From positions 1,302,001-1,366,000 of the forward strand of contig NZ_JAJNOD010000001.1 in the NCBI RefSeq assembly GCF_021044885.1: a stretch of DNA of 64,000 nucleotides, given 5' to 3'. Positions 24,611 through 31,964 of this stretch are shown piece by piece. Made by a program: the position numbers and the translations under genes. The notes under the pieces are model-generated. The model saw only the letters and a list, made by a program, of their open reading frames with translations, was not told where the DNA came from and searched no databases. How positions within the stretch are numbered: the stretch's first letter is position 1; each line of letters opens with the position of its first letter. This stretch comes from Microbacterium nymphoidis (lineage in GTDB: Bacteria > Actinomycetota > Actinomycetes > Actinomycetales > Microbacteriaceae).

Positions 24611-26015
24611 ACGCCGCGGCGGCGAAGCGCTCCGCGGCGGCACGGTACAGCTCGTGCCGGTGGCCATCGGGATGGAACTCCGCCTCCACACCACCGGCCA
24701 GAGCTCGCAGATCCTCCACCTCGCCGAACTCCCCGATGGCACGGGCGGCGAGATACGCCGCACCCTGCGCTGCGCCGTGGCCGGCCGCCGGCCGGATCAC
24801 CGGGATTCCCAGCACGTCCGCCTTGATCTGCAGCCAGGCGTCGGAGGAGGCTCCCCCGCCCGTGGACAGCAGATGATCGACCGCGAAGCCGGCGTCGCGC
24901 ATCGCATCCAGGTCACGCGCGAGGGCGAAGGAGTTGCCCTCCATGACCGCCAGCATCAGGTCGGTGACATCCGTGGCGAGGTCGATCCCGCTGATCACAC
25001 CGCGCGCGGAGGCGTTCCACGTGGGGGTGCGCTCCCCCGCCAGGCTCGGAACCATCGTCACGCGCCCCGGACGGGGCCTGCTGAGGATCCTGTCGGCATC
25101 GCGATAGTCGCGCGAGGGATCCAGCCCGTTCACCCAGTCGATGGCGGCACCGGCGGAGACCTGCGCCGTGATGAGGAGGTCGGTGCCGGGGAGACAGTGG
25201 CGCGAGTGGATGAAGCCGGGCACGGCGGTTCCCCGCGGAACAGCCAGCATCGTCACGCTGCTGAAGCCCGTCATCTCCACCAGCGGATCGCCGGGGGCCA
25301 GGGCACCCGCCTCCAGCGCCGACCCGATGGCGTCGATGCCTCCGGCCACGACGGGGATTCCCGGCGAGATGCCGAGCTGCGCGGCAGGACCCGCGAGCAG
25401 TTCCCCCACCACGTGATCGGCAGGCATGATCGGGGCGAGCAGCTGGAGGCCCGGAACGGCCGCGCGCAGCGCCGGCGGGAAGTCCCCGAGCGCCTCGTCG
25501 AAGCCCTGCATGAGGGATGCCGTGGTGTCGTCGAGGACGGCGACACCCGTGAGGCGGCGGACGATCGCGCCGTTCGTCGACACGATCGCTGCTGCGCGCT
25601 CCAGCACCTCGGGACGGTGCTCTGCCCACCAGAGGAGCTTCGCCGTTCCGAAGAAGGCGTCCGCACCGTTGCGCGAGTGCGGCGCGATCGCGGCGATGCG
25701 CTGCGCTTCGGCCGTGGCGCGGCGATCCAGCCACGTCAGCGCGGGGCCGGTGGGGTTCCCGTCCGCATCGATGGCCACCAGCGTGGGCGCCTGGGACGTG
25801 ACCGCGATCGCGCGAATGTCCAGTCCTGCCGTCACCCTGCGGGCGGATGCCACCACCGCTTCCCACCACTGGCGGGCGTCCTGCTCGGCCGCGGCCTCGT
25901 CGACATGCGTCGGATAGGGCGTCGAGGCATCGGCGATGCGACGACCGTCGCGGCCGACGGCCACAACCTTCGCCGAGCTCGTGCCGACATCCAGCCCCAG
26001 GAAGGCGATCGTCAC
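24591..26015 (-). CDS. FGGY-family carbohydrate kinase
   Basis: A 474-residue sugar or polyol kinase. Seen: FLGLDVGTSSAKVVAVGRDG (phosphate loop), GGIDAIGSALEAGAL with the catalytic Asp, and the ATP-binding STGGGASSDAWLQIKADVLG. The substrate is unknown; family members act on xylulose, gluconate, ribulose, erythritol and others. GTG at 26015 lies 1 bp after the dehydrogenase stop, so the two are tightly coupled; an open frame upstream is not used. The C-terminal codons lie in a repeat. It is the last gene of the CUT2 operon and probably phosphorylates the imported compound or its oxidised product. Confidence 0.88.
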   Translation of the reverse strand: MTIAFLGLDVGTSSAKVVAVGRDGRRIADASTPYPTHVDEAAAEQDARQWWEAVVASARRVTAGLDIRAIAVTSQAPTLVAIDADGNPTGPALTWLDRRATAEAQRIAAIAPHSRNGADAFFGTAKLLWWAEHRPEVLERAAAIVSTNGAIVRRLTGVAVLDDTTASLMQGFDEALGDFPPALRAAVPGLQLLAPIMPADHVVGELLAGPAAQLGISPGIPVVAGGIDAIGSALEAGALAPGDPLVEMTGFSSVTMLAVPRGTAVPGFIHSRHCLPGTDLLITAQVSAGAAIDWVNGLDPSRDYRDADRILSRPRPGRVTMVPSLAGERTPTWNASARGVISGIDLATDVTDLMLAVMEGNSFALARDLDAMRDAGFAVDHLLSTGGGASSDAWLQIKADVLGIPVIRPAAGHGAAQGAAYLAARAIGEFGEVEDLRALAGGVEAEFHPDGHRHELYRAAAERFAAAASLNDGR

Positions 26016-26016
26016 G

Positions 26017-27060
26017 TCAGCGCTCGCCGTCGACAAGCGGGTGGAGGGCGGGCTCGCCCGCGAGAAAGCGGCGCACCTCTTCGGCGACGCCGTGAGCGGC
26101 GCGCTCGGCGGTCTGGCGGCTGGCACCGGCGATGTGCGGGGTCACAACCACATCCTTGCCCTCAGCAGCCTGTGCGAACAACCGGTGGGAGAAGTCGACG
26201 GGCTCATCGGGGTAGACGTCGAAGGCCGCACCTCCGAGGTGGCCGGCGTCGATGGCGCGGGCGACCGCGTCGTAGTCCACCAGACCACCGCGCGCGGCGT
26301 TGACCAGCAGCGCGCCAGGCTTCATCCGCGCAATGGCCTCGGTGCCGACGATGTGCCGGGTTTCGGGGGTGAGCCGGGCGTGCACCGAGACCAGGTCGGC
26401 CCGCTCGAAGAGCTCGTCGGCGGTTTCGACGCGTTCGATGACGCCGTCCAGCACACCGGCGGGAAGATAGGGGTCGAACACCAGCACATGCGCACCCATC
26501 GCGGCCAGGACGCGAGCGACATGGCCGCCCACCGCGCCCGCGCCGAGCAGACCGATCACGGCGCCGGACACCTCACCGCCGACCGCGTCCGAGCGATACA
26601 GATCACCACGCCATTCATGACGCAGCATGCTGGCCTGGGCGAGCGGGATGCGGCGCAGCAGCGCGAGGCTGAGGCCGATGGTCATCTCCGCCGTCGCGAT
26701 CCCGTTGCGACCCGGGACGTTCGCGACCCGGATGCCGTGGCGGCGCGCGGCGTCGAGGTTGACGTTGGTGGGACCGCCGCGTGACACCGCGATCAGACGG
26801 AGGTCGGGGCTGGCAGCCATCACGCGCTCGGTCATCGGGGCGAGCTGCGTGACGATGGCGGCGGCACCGTCCAGAGCTGTGATGAGCTGTTCCTCGTCGC
26901 CGGAGGCCTCATCGACCTCGGCCACCCGTCCGAACGGCTCGTCCGGCCACGCGAACTCGAGTTCACGAATCTCGACGGGCTCGGGCACCGCCGCCGCGAC
27001 GGCGTCGCGGAACAGGGAGGCGCGGATGAAGCGGTCGCCGGCGGCCAACACGCGAGTCAT
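26017..27060 (-). CDS. D-isomer-specific 2-hydroxyacid dehydrogenase
   Basis: A 347-residue NAD(P)-dependent enzyme of the phosphoglycerate-dehydrogenase family. Seen: the Rossmann motif GLLGAGAVGG, the substrate Arg in AVSRGGPTNVN, NAARGGLVDYDAV, and VVTPHIAGAS with the catalytic His. It lacks the C-terminal ACT domain of biosynthetic SerA, which points to catabolism. AAAGGACATTCCC precedes the ATG. It sits between the CUT2 binding-protein gene and the FGGY kinase, so it probably acts on the compound that the transporter brings in, possibly a sugar acid. Confidence 0.88.
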   Translation of the reverse strand: MTRVLAAGDRFIRASLFRDAVAAAVPEPVEIRELEFAWPDEPFGRVAEVDEASGDEEQLITALDGAAAIVTQLAPMTERVMAASPDLRLIAVSRGGPTNVNLDAARRHGIRVANVPGRNGIATAEMTIGLSLALLRRIPLAQASMLRHEWRGDLYRSDAVGGEVSGAVIGLLGAGAVGGHVARVLAAMGAHVLVFDPYLPAGVLDGVIERVETADELFERADLVSVHARLTPETRHIVGTEAIARMKPGALLVNAARGGLVDYDAVARAIDAGHLGGAAFDVYPDEPVDFSHRLFAQAAEGKDVVVTPHIAGASRQTAERAAHGVAEEVRRFLAGEPALHPLVDGER

Positions 27061-27146
27061 GGGAATGTCCTTTCAACCGGGTCCGATGACTCGTCCCGAT
27101 GCAGCTGTCGATGCTCGGCATCGCGGCGCACGCGCGCGGTGCCGTA

Positions 27147-27177
27147 GCCGGTCCCACGGCGGTGCCGCGGGACCGGC
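27147..27177 (-). terminator. Hairpin between binding-protein and dehydrogenase genes
   Basis: GCCGGTCCC (27147-27155) pairs with GGGACCGGC (27169-27177), with an inner CGGC/GCCG stem. It follows the binding-protein stop by 6 bp. It may partly terminate transcription and lower expression of the two distal enzyme genes. Confidence 0.6.
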
Positions 27178-27183
27178 GCTTCG

Positions 27184-28197
27184 TCACTTCTTGCCGAAGA
27201 CCTCGGCGTAGTACTCCTCGGCGTTCGACTTGTCGACCACCGTGATCGGCATGTACTGGTCCTTCTCGACGGTCTTGCCGGCCAGGAGGTCGGCCGTGAT
27301 GTCGATCAGCGCGTCGCCGTGGGCCTTGCCACCACCGAGGCTGATAGTCGACTTCTCGGGGTCGCCGTTGATGATGTTCTGGATCTCGTTCTCGGTCGCG
27401 TCGATTCCGAACAGACCGAACTTGCTGAAGTCCGTGACGCCCGCGGACTTGACGCCCTCGTTGCCGCCGACGGCTCCGCCGCCGCCGATGGTGGCGATGA
27501 CCTTCATGTTGGGGTTCGCCTGCAGGAAGTTCTCGGCGTTGGCCACACCGTCTTCGGCGGTGAGAGCGGGGGCGGTGGCGACGAGCTTCGCGTTGGGCGC
27601 GAGCTCGGCGATGGCCTCCTTGATGCCGTTGGCGCGATCGATGATCTCGGGGAAGCGCGGCAGGTCCATCAGGCCCCACTCCACCGTCTCGGACTTGTCG
27701 AAGTTCGCGTTGATCCACTTCGCCGCAGCCTCGCCGTTGGCGTAGCCGGTGTTGTAGGCGTCGACGAGGTACTGGGCGTCGTAGTTGGTGAGCACCTGCG
27801 TGTACCCGACCACCTTGATGCCGGCGTCCTGCGCCTTCTTCGTGACATCGGCGAGCGCGTTGGACTCGACCGCGCAGATGATGACGGCGTCGACACCCTG
27901 CTGGATGAAGTTCTCGATCTGGCTGACCTGCTTGGCTGCGTCGTTGGCGGCGTCGACGTAGGTCACCGTCATGTCCTTGGTGGCACCGTAGGTCTGCGCC
28001 TCCTGGACGAGCTCGGCCCACACCGGGTTGCTGAGGTCGGAGAAGGTGACACCGACGGTGTACGCGCCGTCCTTGGCCGCGTCGCTGCCGCCAGAGCTGG
28101 AAGTGCCGGAGCCGGTGGTCTCACCAGGCATCGAGCACCCGGAGAGCGTCAGCGCGAGGGCGACCGCAGAAGCTGCGAGGATCGCGATTTTCTTCAC
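27184..28197 (-). CDS. Ribose-type sugar-binding lipoprotein (CUT2)
   Basis: A 337-residue periplasmic-binding-protein-like lipoprotein. GTG start with AAAGGA upstream; signal MKKIAILAASAVALALTLSGC with lipidated Cys21, followed by a Ser/Gly-rich linker. The mature part (YTVGVTFSDLSNPVWAELVQ, QGVDAVIICAVESNAL, GVTDFSKFGLFGIDATENEI) is typical of the RbsB group, which binds monosaccharides or polyols. It belongs to the ATPase-permease operon; hairpins lie on both sides of the gene, a common way to raise binding-protein levels relative to the membrane subunits. Confidence 0.92.
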   Translation of the reverse strand: MKKIAILAASAVALALTLSGCSMPGETTGSGTSSSGGSDAAKDGAYTVGVTFSDLSNPVWAELVQEAQTYGATKDMTVTYVDAANDAAKQVSQIENFIQQGVDAVIICAVESNALADVTKKAQDAGIKVVGYTQVLTNYDAQYLVDAYNTGYANGEAAAKWINANFDKSETVEWGLMDLPRFPEIIDRANGIKEAIAELAPNAKLVATAPALTAEDGVANAENFLQANPNMKVIATIGGGGAVGGNEGVKSAGVTDFSKFGLFGIDATENEIQNIINGDPEKSTISLGGGKAHGDALIDITADLLAGKTVEKDQYMPITVVDKSNAEEYYAEVFGKK

Positions 28198-28215
28198 GAG
28201 GGGTCCTTTCGTTGT

Positions 28216-28243
28216 GACGACGGTGACGCGTCATCGCGTCGTC
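28216..28243 (-). ncRNA. Intercistronic hairpin upstream of the binding-protein gene
   Basis: GACGACG (28216-28222) pairs with CGTCGTC (28237-28243) around the palindrome GACGCGTC. It lies in the 78-nt gap between permease and binding-protein genes and may stabilise the downstream message. Confidence 0.4.
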
Positions 28244-28275
28244 GATGTGATTGCGGGAGGAAGCGAAGGAGGAGA

Positions 28276-29277
28276 TCAGGCCGCGGCTTTCGCGCCCTGA
28301 CGGAAGATGGAGACGCCACCGATCTGCTTGCGGCGGCCCTTGCTGTTCTTCGAGGTGGCGTCGTAGATCACCGCGGTGAGCAGGATGACGCCCTTGATGA
28401 CGAGCTGGACGTACTCGCTGACGTTCAGCAGCACGAGCCCGTTGTCGAGCACGCCCACGATGAGCACACCGATGAAGGCACCGAACAGGCTGCCGCGTCC
28501 GCCCATCACGCTGATGCCGCCGAGCACGCAGGCGGTCAGCACGCTGAACTCGAAGCCGGCTCCGGTGGCGGACTGTGCCGAGTTGAGTCGCGAGAGCAGC
28601 AGGATGGCCCCGATGGCGGTGAACAGACCGCACAGCGCGTAGACCGTGATGAGGGTGGCACGGGTGGGCACGCCGGAGAGGCGAGCCGCCTCGACGTTGT
28701 TGCCGATGGCGTAGAAGTACCGGCCGAGCGGCGTCTTGTTCAGGACGAACAGGCCGATGGCCCACACCACGATGAGCACGAGCAGCGAGACCGGGATGCC
28801 GGCCACAGCGCCCTGGCCGAGGAAGGAGAACTCCCGCGGGAAGCCGAACACCGGAAGGCCCTTGGACACCAGGTAGCTGATGCCGTTGAGGATCATCATC
28901 ATCGACAGCGTGACGATCAGCGGAGCCACCCCGGTGAAGGTGACGATGAGGCCGTTGATGGTCCCGATCAGCACGCCCAGCACGAGGGACAGGATCACGG
29001 CGAGGTACCACGGCACCCCGAGCTGGCTCATGAGCATGCCTGTGACCACCACGTTGACGGAGATCTGATAGCCCACCGACAGATCGATGCCTCCGGTGAT
29101 GAGCACGAACGAGAAGCCCACGGCGACGATGCCGAGCGTGGCGATCTGGCGCGTGATGTTGAAGATGTTCGACGGATCGAGGAAGTTCGGGCTCAGAATG
29201 CTGAACGCGATGATGAGGACCACGAGGACGAGCAGGATGCCCAGGTCCTTCATCCGGCCCATGAGCATGGACTTCAT
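28276..29277 (-). CDS. CUT2 ABC transporter permease (RbsC-like)
   Basis: A 333-residue membrane protein with roughly ten hydrophobic segments, beginning LGILLVLVVLIIAFSILSPN. VGFSFVLITGGIDLSVG and AFIGVLIVGVLDNGLVLL are typical of ribose-type permeases. Translation starts within the ATPase stop (ATGA overlap 29274-29277) with GGAGAGAT upstream. It forms the channel for the substrate captured by the lipoprotein. Confidence 0.92.
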   Translation of the reverse strand: MKSMLMGRMKDLGILLVLVVLIIAFSILSPNFLDPSNIFNITRQIATLGIVAVGFSFVLITGGIDLSVGYQISVNVVVTGMLMSQLGVPWYLAVILSLVLGVLIGTINGLIVTFTGVAPLIVTLSMMMILNGISYLVSKGLPVFGFPREFSFLGQGAVAGIPVSLLVLIVVWAIGLFVLNKTPLGRYFYAIGNNVEAARLSGVPTRATLITVYALCGLFTAIGAILLLSRLNSAQSATGAGFEFSVLTACVLGGISVMGGRGSLFGAFIGVLIVGVLDNGLVLLNVSEYVQLVIKGVILLTAVIYDATSKNSKGRRKQIGGVSIFRQGAKAAA

Positions 29278-30773
29278 ACGATCTCTCCTTCAGCAGCCAG
29301 GGCCATGACCGACTCCTGGGTGATCTCTTCTTTGGCGAGGACTCCCTGCTGGATGCCCTCGCGCAGCACGATGATGCGATCGGACATGCCGATCAGTTCC
29401 TCCATGTCGGAGGAGATCATGAGGATGGTGCGGCCCTCGTCGGCCAGCGCGTTCATGATCCGGTAGATCTCGGCGCGGGCGCCGACGTCGATGCCGCGGG
29501 TGGGCTCATCGAAGATCAGCACCTCGGGAGCCGTGGACAGCCACTTCGCGAGCACGACCTTCTGCTGATTTCCACCGCTGAGGTTTCCGACGATCTCCGC
29601 AGGGCTCGGCGCCTTGATGCGCAGATCCGCCATGTACTTGTCGGCCAGGGCGCGCTCGGCCTTGCGGTCGACGACCCCCGCCTTCGCGAACTCGGCGACG
29701 TGCGGCAGCGTGATGTTGTCCTGGATCGAGAACTCCAGCACGAGGCCGTGGCGCTTGCGGTCCTCCGGAGCGAGGGCGATGCGATGTCCGATGGCGGCAC
29801 GCGGCGAGCGCGCCACCACGGAGCGCCCGTGCAGCGTGACCTCGCCGGATTCCAGCGGCTTGGCGCCGAAGAGCAGTTCGGCAAGTTCCGTACGGCCTGC
29901 GCCGATGAGCCCGCCGAACCCGAGGATCTCCCCCGCCCGCGCCTCGAACCCGATGTCCTGAACGCCGTTGCCCGTGAGTCCGCTCACCCGCAGCGACACC
30001 TCGCCGGGCTCCGATTCGCGCTGCGGGTATCCGTCGGACAGTTCGCGGCCGACCATGAGGTTGATGAGCTCGCGCCGCGTCGTCTCCGTGATGCCGCGGG
30101 TGGTGACGTACTGGCCGTCGCGGAGCACCGAGACACGATCCGCGAGACGGAAGATCTCGTCCATGCGGTGCGAGATGTAGACGATCGTCATCCCCTCCGC
30201 CTTGAGCGCGTCCACCACGCCGTACATCGCCTCCACCTCGGCGGCGGTGAGGGGTGCGGAGGGCTCGTCCATGATGAGCAGGCGCGCGTTGCGGGACAGG
30301 GCCTTCGCGATCTCGACGATCTGCTGATATCCGGTGGTGAGCTCCCCCACCTGTACGCGAGGGTCGATGCGGACACCGAGACGGGCGAACTGCTCGGCCG
30401 CGATGCGGTCCATGCTCTTGCGGTCCAGCACGGCGCCGCGCTTGAGGAAATGTCCGAGGAACACGTTCTCGGCCGCGGTGAGGCTGGGCACGAGTGTGAA
30501 CTCCTGATAGATCACCGCGATTCCGAGGCTCTGCGCGAGAGCCGGAGTGAGCTTGGTGAACTCCTGTCCGTCCACGGTGATGGAGCCGGACGTGGCAGGG
30601 ACGGCGCCGGCGAGCACCTTGATCAGCGTGGACTTGCCCGCACCGTTCTCGCCGACGATGGCATGCACCTCACCAGCGCGCAGTTCCAGGGAGACGCCGC
30701 CGAGGGCGACCACCCCGGGGTACTCCTTCGTGATGCCACTGAGGCGGACATCGATTCCGCCCGGCGCGCTCAT
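29274..30773 (-). CDS. CUT2 ABC transporter ATPase, two ABC domains (RbsA/MglA-like)
   Basis: A 499-residue fused double ATPase. Domain 1 has Walker A GENGAGKST and Walker B LLIMDEPSAPL; domain 2 has the degenerate P-loop GFGGLIGAGRTEL, the signature NLSGGNQQKVVLAKWL and Walker B LIFDEPTRGIDVGA, exactly as in RbsA. The ATG at 30773 is chosen because the ABC domain begins a few residues later and it overlaps the stop of a 19-codon upstream ORF by 4 bp. A longer frame from a GTG at 30836 is possible but has its ribosome site abutting the start codon. It is the first main gene of the operon. Confidence 0.92.
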   Translation of the reverse strand: MSAPGGIDVRLSGITKEYPGVVALGGVSLELRAGEVHAIVGENGAGKSTLIKVLAGAVPATSGSITVDGQEFTKLTPALAQSLGIAVIYQEFTLVPSLTAAENVFLGHFLKRGAVLDRKSMDRIAAEQFARLGVRIDPRVQVGELTTGYQQIVEIAKALSRNARLLIMDEPSAPLTAAEVEAMYGVVDALKAEGMTIVYISHRMDEIFRLADRVSVLRDGQYVTTRGITETTRRELINLMVGRELSDGYPQRESEPGEVSLRVSGLTGNGVQDIGFEARAGEILGFGGLIGAGRTELAELLFGAKPLESGEVTLHGRSVVARSPRAAIGHRIALAPEDRKRHGLVLEFSIQDNITLPHVAEFAKAGVVDRKAERALADKYMADLRIKAPSPAEIVGNLSGGNQQKVVLAKWLSTAPEVLIFDEPTRGIDVGARAEIYRIMNALADEGRTILMISSDMEELIGMSDRIIVLREGIQQGVLAKEEITQESVMALAAEGEIV

Positions 30774-30829
30774 GCGCCGTGCCGTTCGTCGTCCGTGCCG
30801 CGGCCGCCGGGCAGTGCGGTCACCGTCAT
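30770..30829 (-). CDS. Putative 19-residue leader peptide of the CUT2 operon
   Basis: An ORF of 19 codons, MTVTALPGGRGTDDERHGA, too short for routine prediction. It has a strong AAAGGAG site 6 nt before its ATG, and its TGA overlaps the ATPase ATG (ATGA). This arrangement would couple ATPase translation to the leader. The peptide has no recognisable motif or signal. It could instead be a chance ORF within the 5' untranslated region. Confidence 0.45.
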   Translation of the reverse strand: MTVTALPGGRGTDDERHGA

Positions 30830-30843
30830 GCTCCACTCCTTTG

Positions 30844-30903
30844 TGTCAAGGTGAGACTCAGCATGTTATATCGTGTCAGCTTTTGTCAACTCCTGTGAGG
30901 TAA
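30844..30903 (-). promoter_or_regulatory. Promoter and DeoR-type half-sites of the CUT2 operon
   Basis: On the minus strand TTGACA (30889-30884), 15 bp and TAACAT (30868-30863) form a candidate promoter. On the plus strand TGTCA occurs at 30844, 30874 and 30884; GGTGAGACTC (30850-30859) and TGTGAG (30894-30899) resemble the TGTGAGATTC repeats before the DeoR gene. Confidence 0.5.
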
Positions 30904-31088
30904 CTTTTCCGCCGTGCCTTTCCCCGCGAGAAACGCCAGTGCATCCACAACCCCGATTGCAGCGGTTCCGGACGCACACCGGATCTCCCGCAGGGGAGAC
31001 GACCGCGACGAGAGGCGACAGGCGACGACAGGGGCACGACGCCGGCGAACGACAACGACGGTCGATAGACCGCGGGCGAGCGGGTGGC

Positions 31089-31856
31089 TCAGAGAACGGC
31101 GGTGACGAGCTTCGCGTACGGGACGATCGTGGGGTCCGTCGGGGCCAGCTCCGTGGCGAGCACCGAGATGTTCTCCAGCTGCACTGCGGCGGCGGTGGCG
31201 TGATCATCCAGCTTCGCCGCGTGGGCACCGATCAGCACCCGGGCCGAGGAGCGGACGAAAGCACGCTTGATCTCGGCTTCTTCCAGAGTGTCCTCATAAC
31301 AGCCGTTCGCATCGATCGCGGCGGCGGAGGCGAAGAAGCGAGCGAAGCGCATGCTCTCGAGAAAGGCGGTGGCCACCGGCCCGACGAGCGAGTCCGAACG
31401 CCGGTCCTTCGCACCCCCGGTGAGGATCGCGGTGACGCCGGGCTTGTCCTGGAGGGCCTGGAACGTGCTGAGTCCATTGGTGACGACGGTGAGGTCGTCC
31501 ATGGCGCCGATGGCCTGCGCCAGGCGGTGCATCGTGGTGGACGAATCCATCGCGATCACCCCCGACCGCGGCACGCGTGGCAGCAGCTTCTCAGCGATGA
31601 CCGCCTTCTCCGTGGCGAACGAGCGCTCGCGCCCACTGAAGCTGACCGGCCCGGTGTACACCGCTCCGCCCCGCACGCGACGTGCGATTCCCTCCGCCTC
31701 CATGGCGGAGAAGTCGCGGCGGACGGTCATCTCACTGACGCCGAGCGCATCCGCCGCCTCGCTCAGGGAAACCGCCTTGGATTCCTTCAGCTGCGACAGC
31801 AACCAGCCCCAGCGTTCTTCGGCGGCAAGTGATCCCACGAGAGGGAGTCTAGCCAT
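31089..31856 (-). CDS. DeoR-family transcriptional regulator
   Basis: A 255-residue repressor. N-terminal HTH (ERWGWLLSQLKESKAVSLSE then LGVSEMTVRRDFSAMEAEG, wing RRVRGGAVY) and a DeoR C-terminal sensor domain with IAMDSSTTMHRLAQAI and TVVTNGLSTFQAL, which in this family binds phosphorylated sugars. It lies directly upstream of the CUT2 operon on the same strand and is divergent from rhaB. Shared TGTGAG-like boxes suggest that it controls itself and the transporter, with a phosphorylated product of the FGGY kinase as possible inducer. Confidence 0.87.
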   Translation of the reverse strand: MARLPLVGSLAAEERWGWLLSQLKESKAVSLSEAADALGVSEMTVRRDFSAMEAEGIARRVRGGAVYTGPVSFSGRERSFATEKAVIAEKLLPRVPRSGVIAMDSSTTMHRLAQAIGAMDDLTVVTNGLSTFQALQDKPGVTAILTGGAKDRRSDSLVGPVATAFLESMRFARFFASAAAIDANGCYEDTLEEAEIKRAFVRSSARVLIGAHAAKLDDHATAAAVQLENISVLATELAPTDPTIVPYAKLVTAVL

Positions 31857-31866
31857 AGGTCACCCC

Positions 31867-31886
31867 GAATCTCACAGAATCTCACA
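31867..31886 (-). promoter_or_regulatory. Perfect 10-bp tandem repeat, candidate DeoR operator
   Basis: On the minus strand TGTGAGATTC occurs twice head to tail, ending 10 bp before the DeoR start codon. Direct repeats of this kind are usual DeoR-family sites. Confidence 0.6.
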
Positions 31887-31921
31887 TTCGGACGCGGACC
31901 CGTCGGGACCGCCCCGCGTAA

Positions 31922-31933
31922 TGTATCGTTTCA
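31922..31933 (+). promoter_or_regulatory. LacI-type operator before rhaB
   Basis: TGTATCGTTTCA matches the reverse complement of the rhaM box (TGAATCGTTTCA) at 11 of 12 positions. It lies 31 bp before the rhaB start. Confidence 0.65.
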
Positions 31934-31964
31934 ATACCCCAGTCATCCGTCGCTCCGAGGGAAC

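Noticed and set aside
27184..30773. Rhamnose ABC transporter
   Set aside because: It lies among rhamnose genes, but it has its own kinase, dehydrogenase and DeoR regulator, and no LacI-type rhamnose box was seen upstream; the substrate is left open.
29274..30836. GTG at 30836 as ATPase start
   Set aside because: The ribosome-site sequence directly abuts this codon, and the 21 extra residues (Arg-rich) are not typical of the family; the start at 30773 fits better, though it is not excluded.
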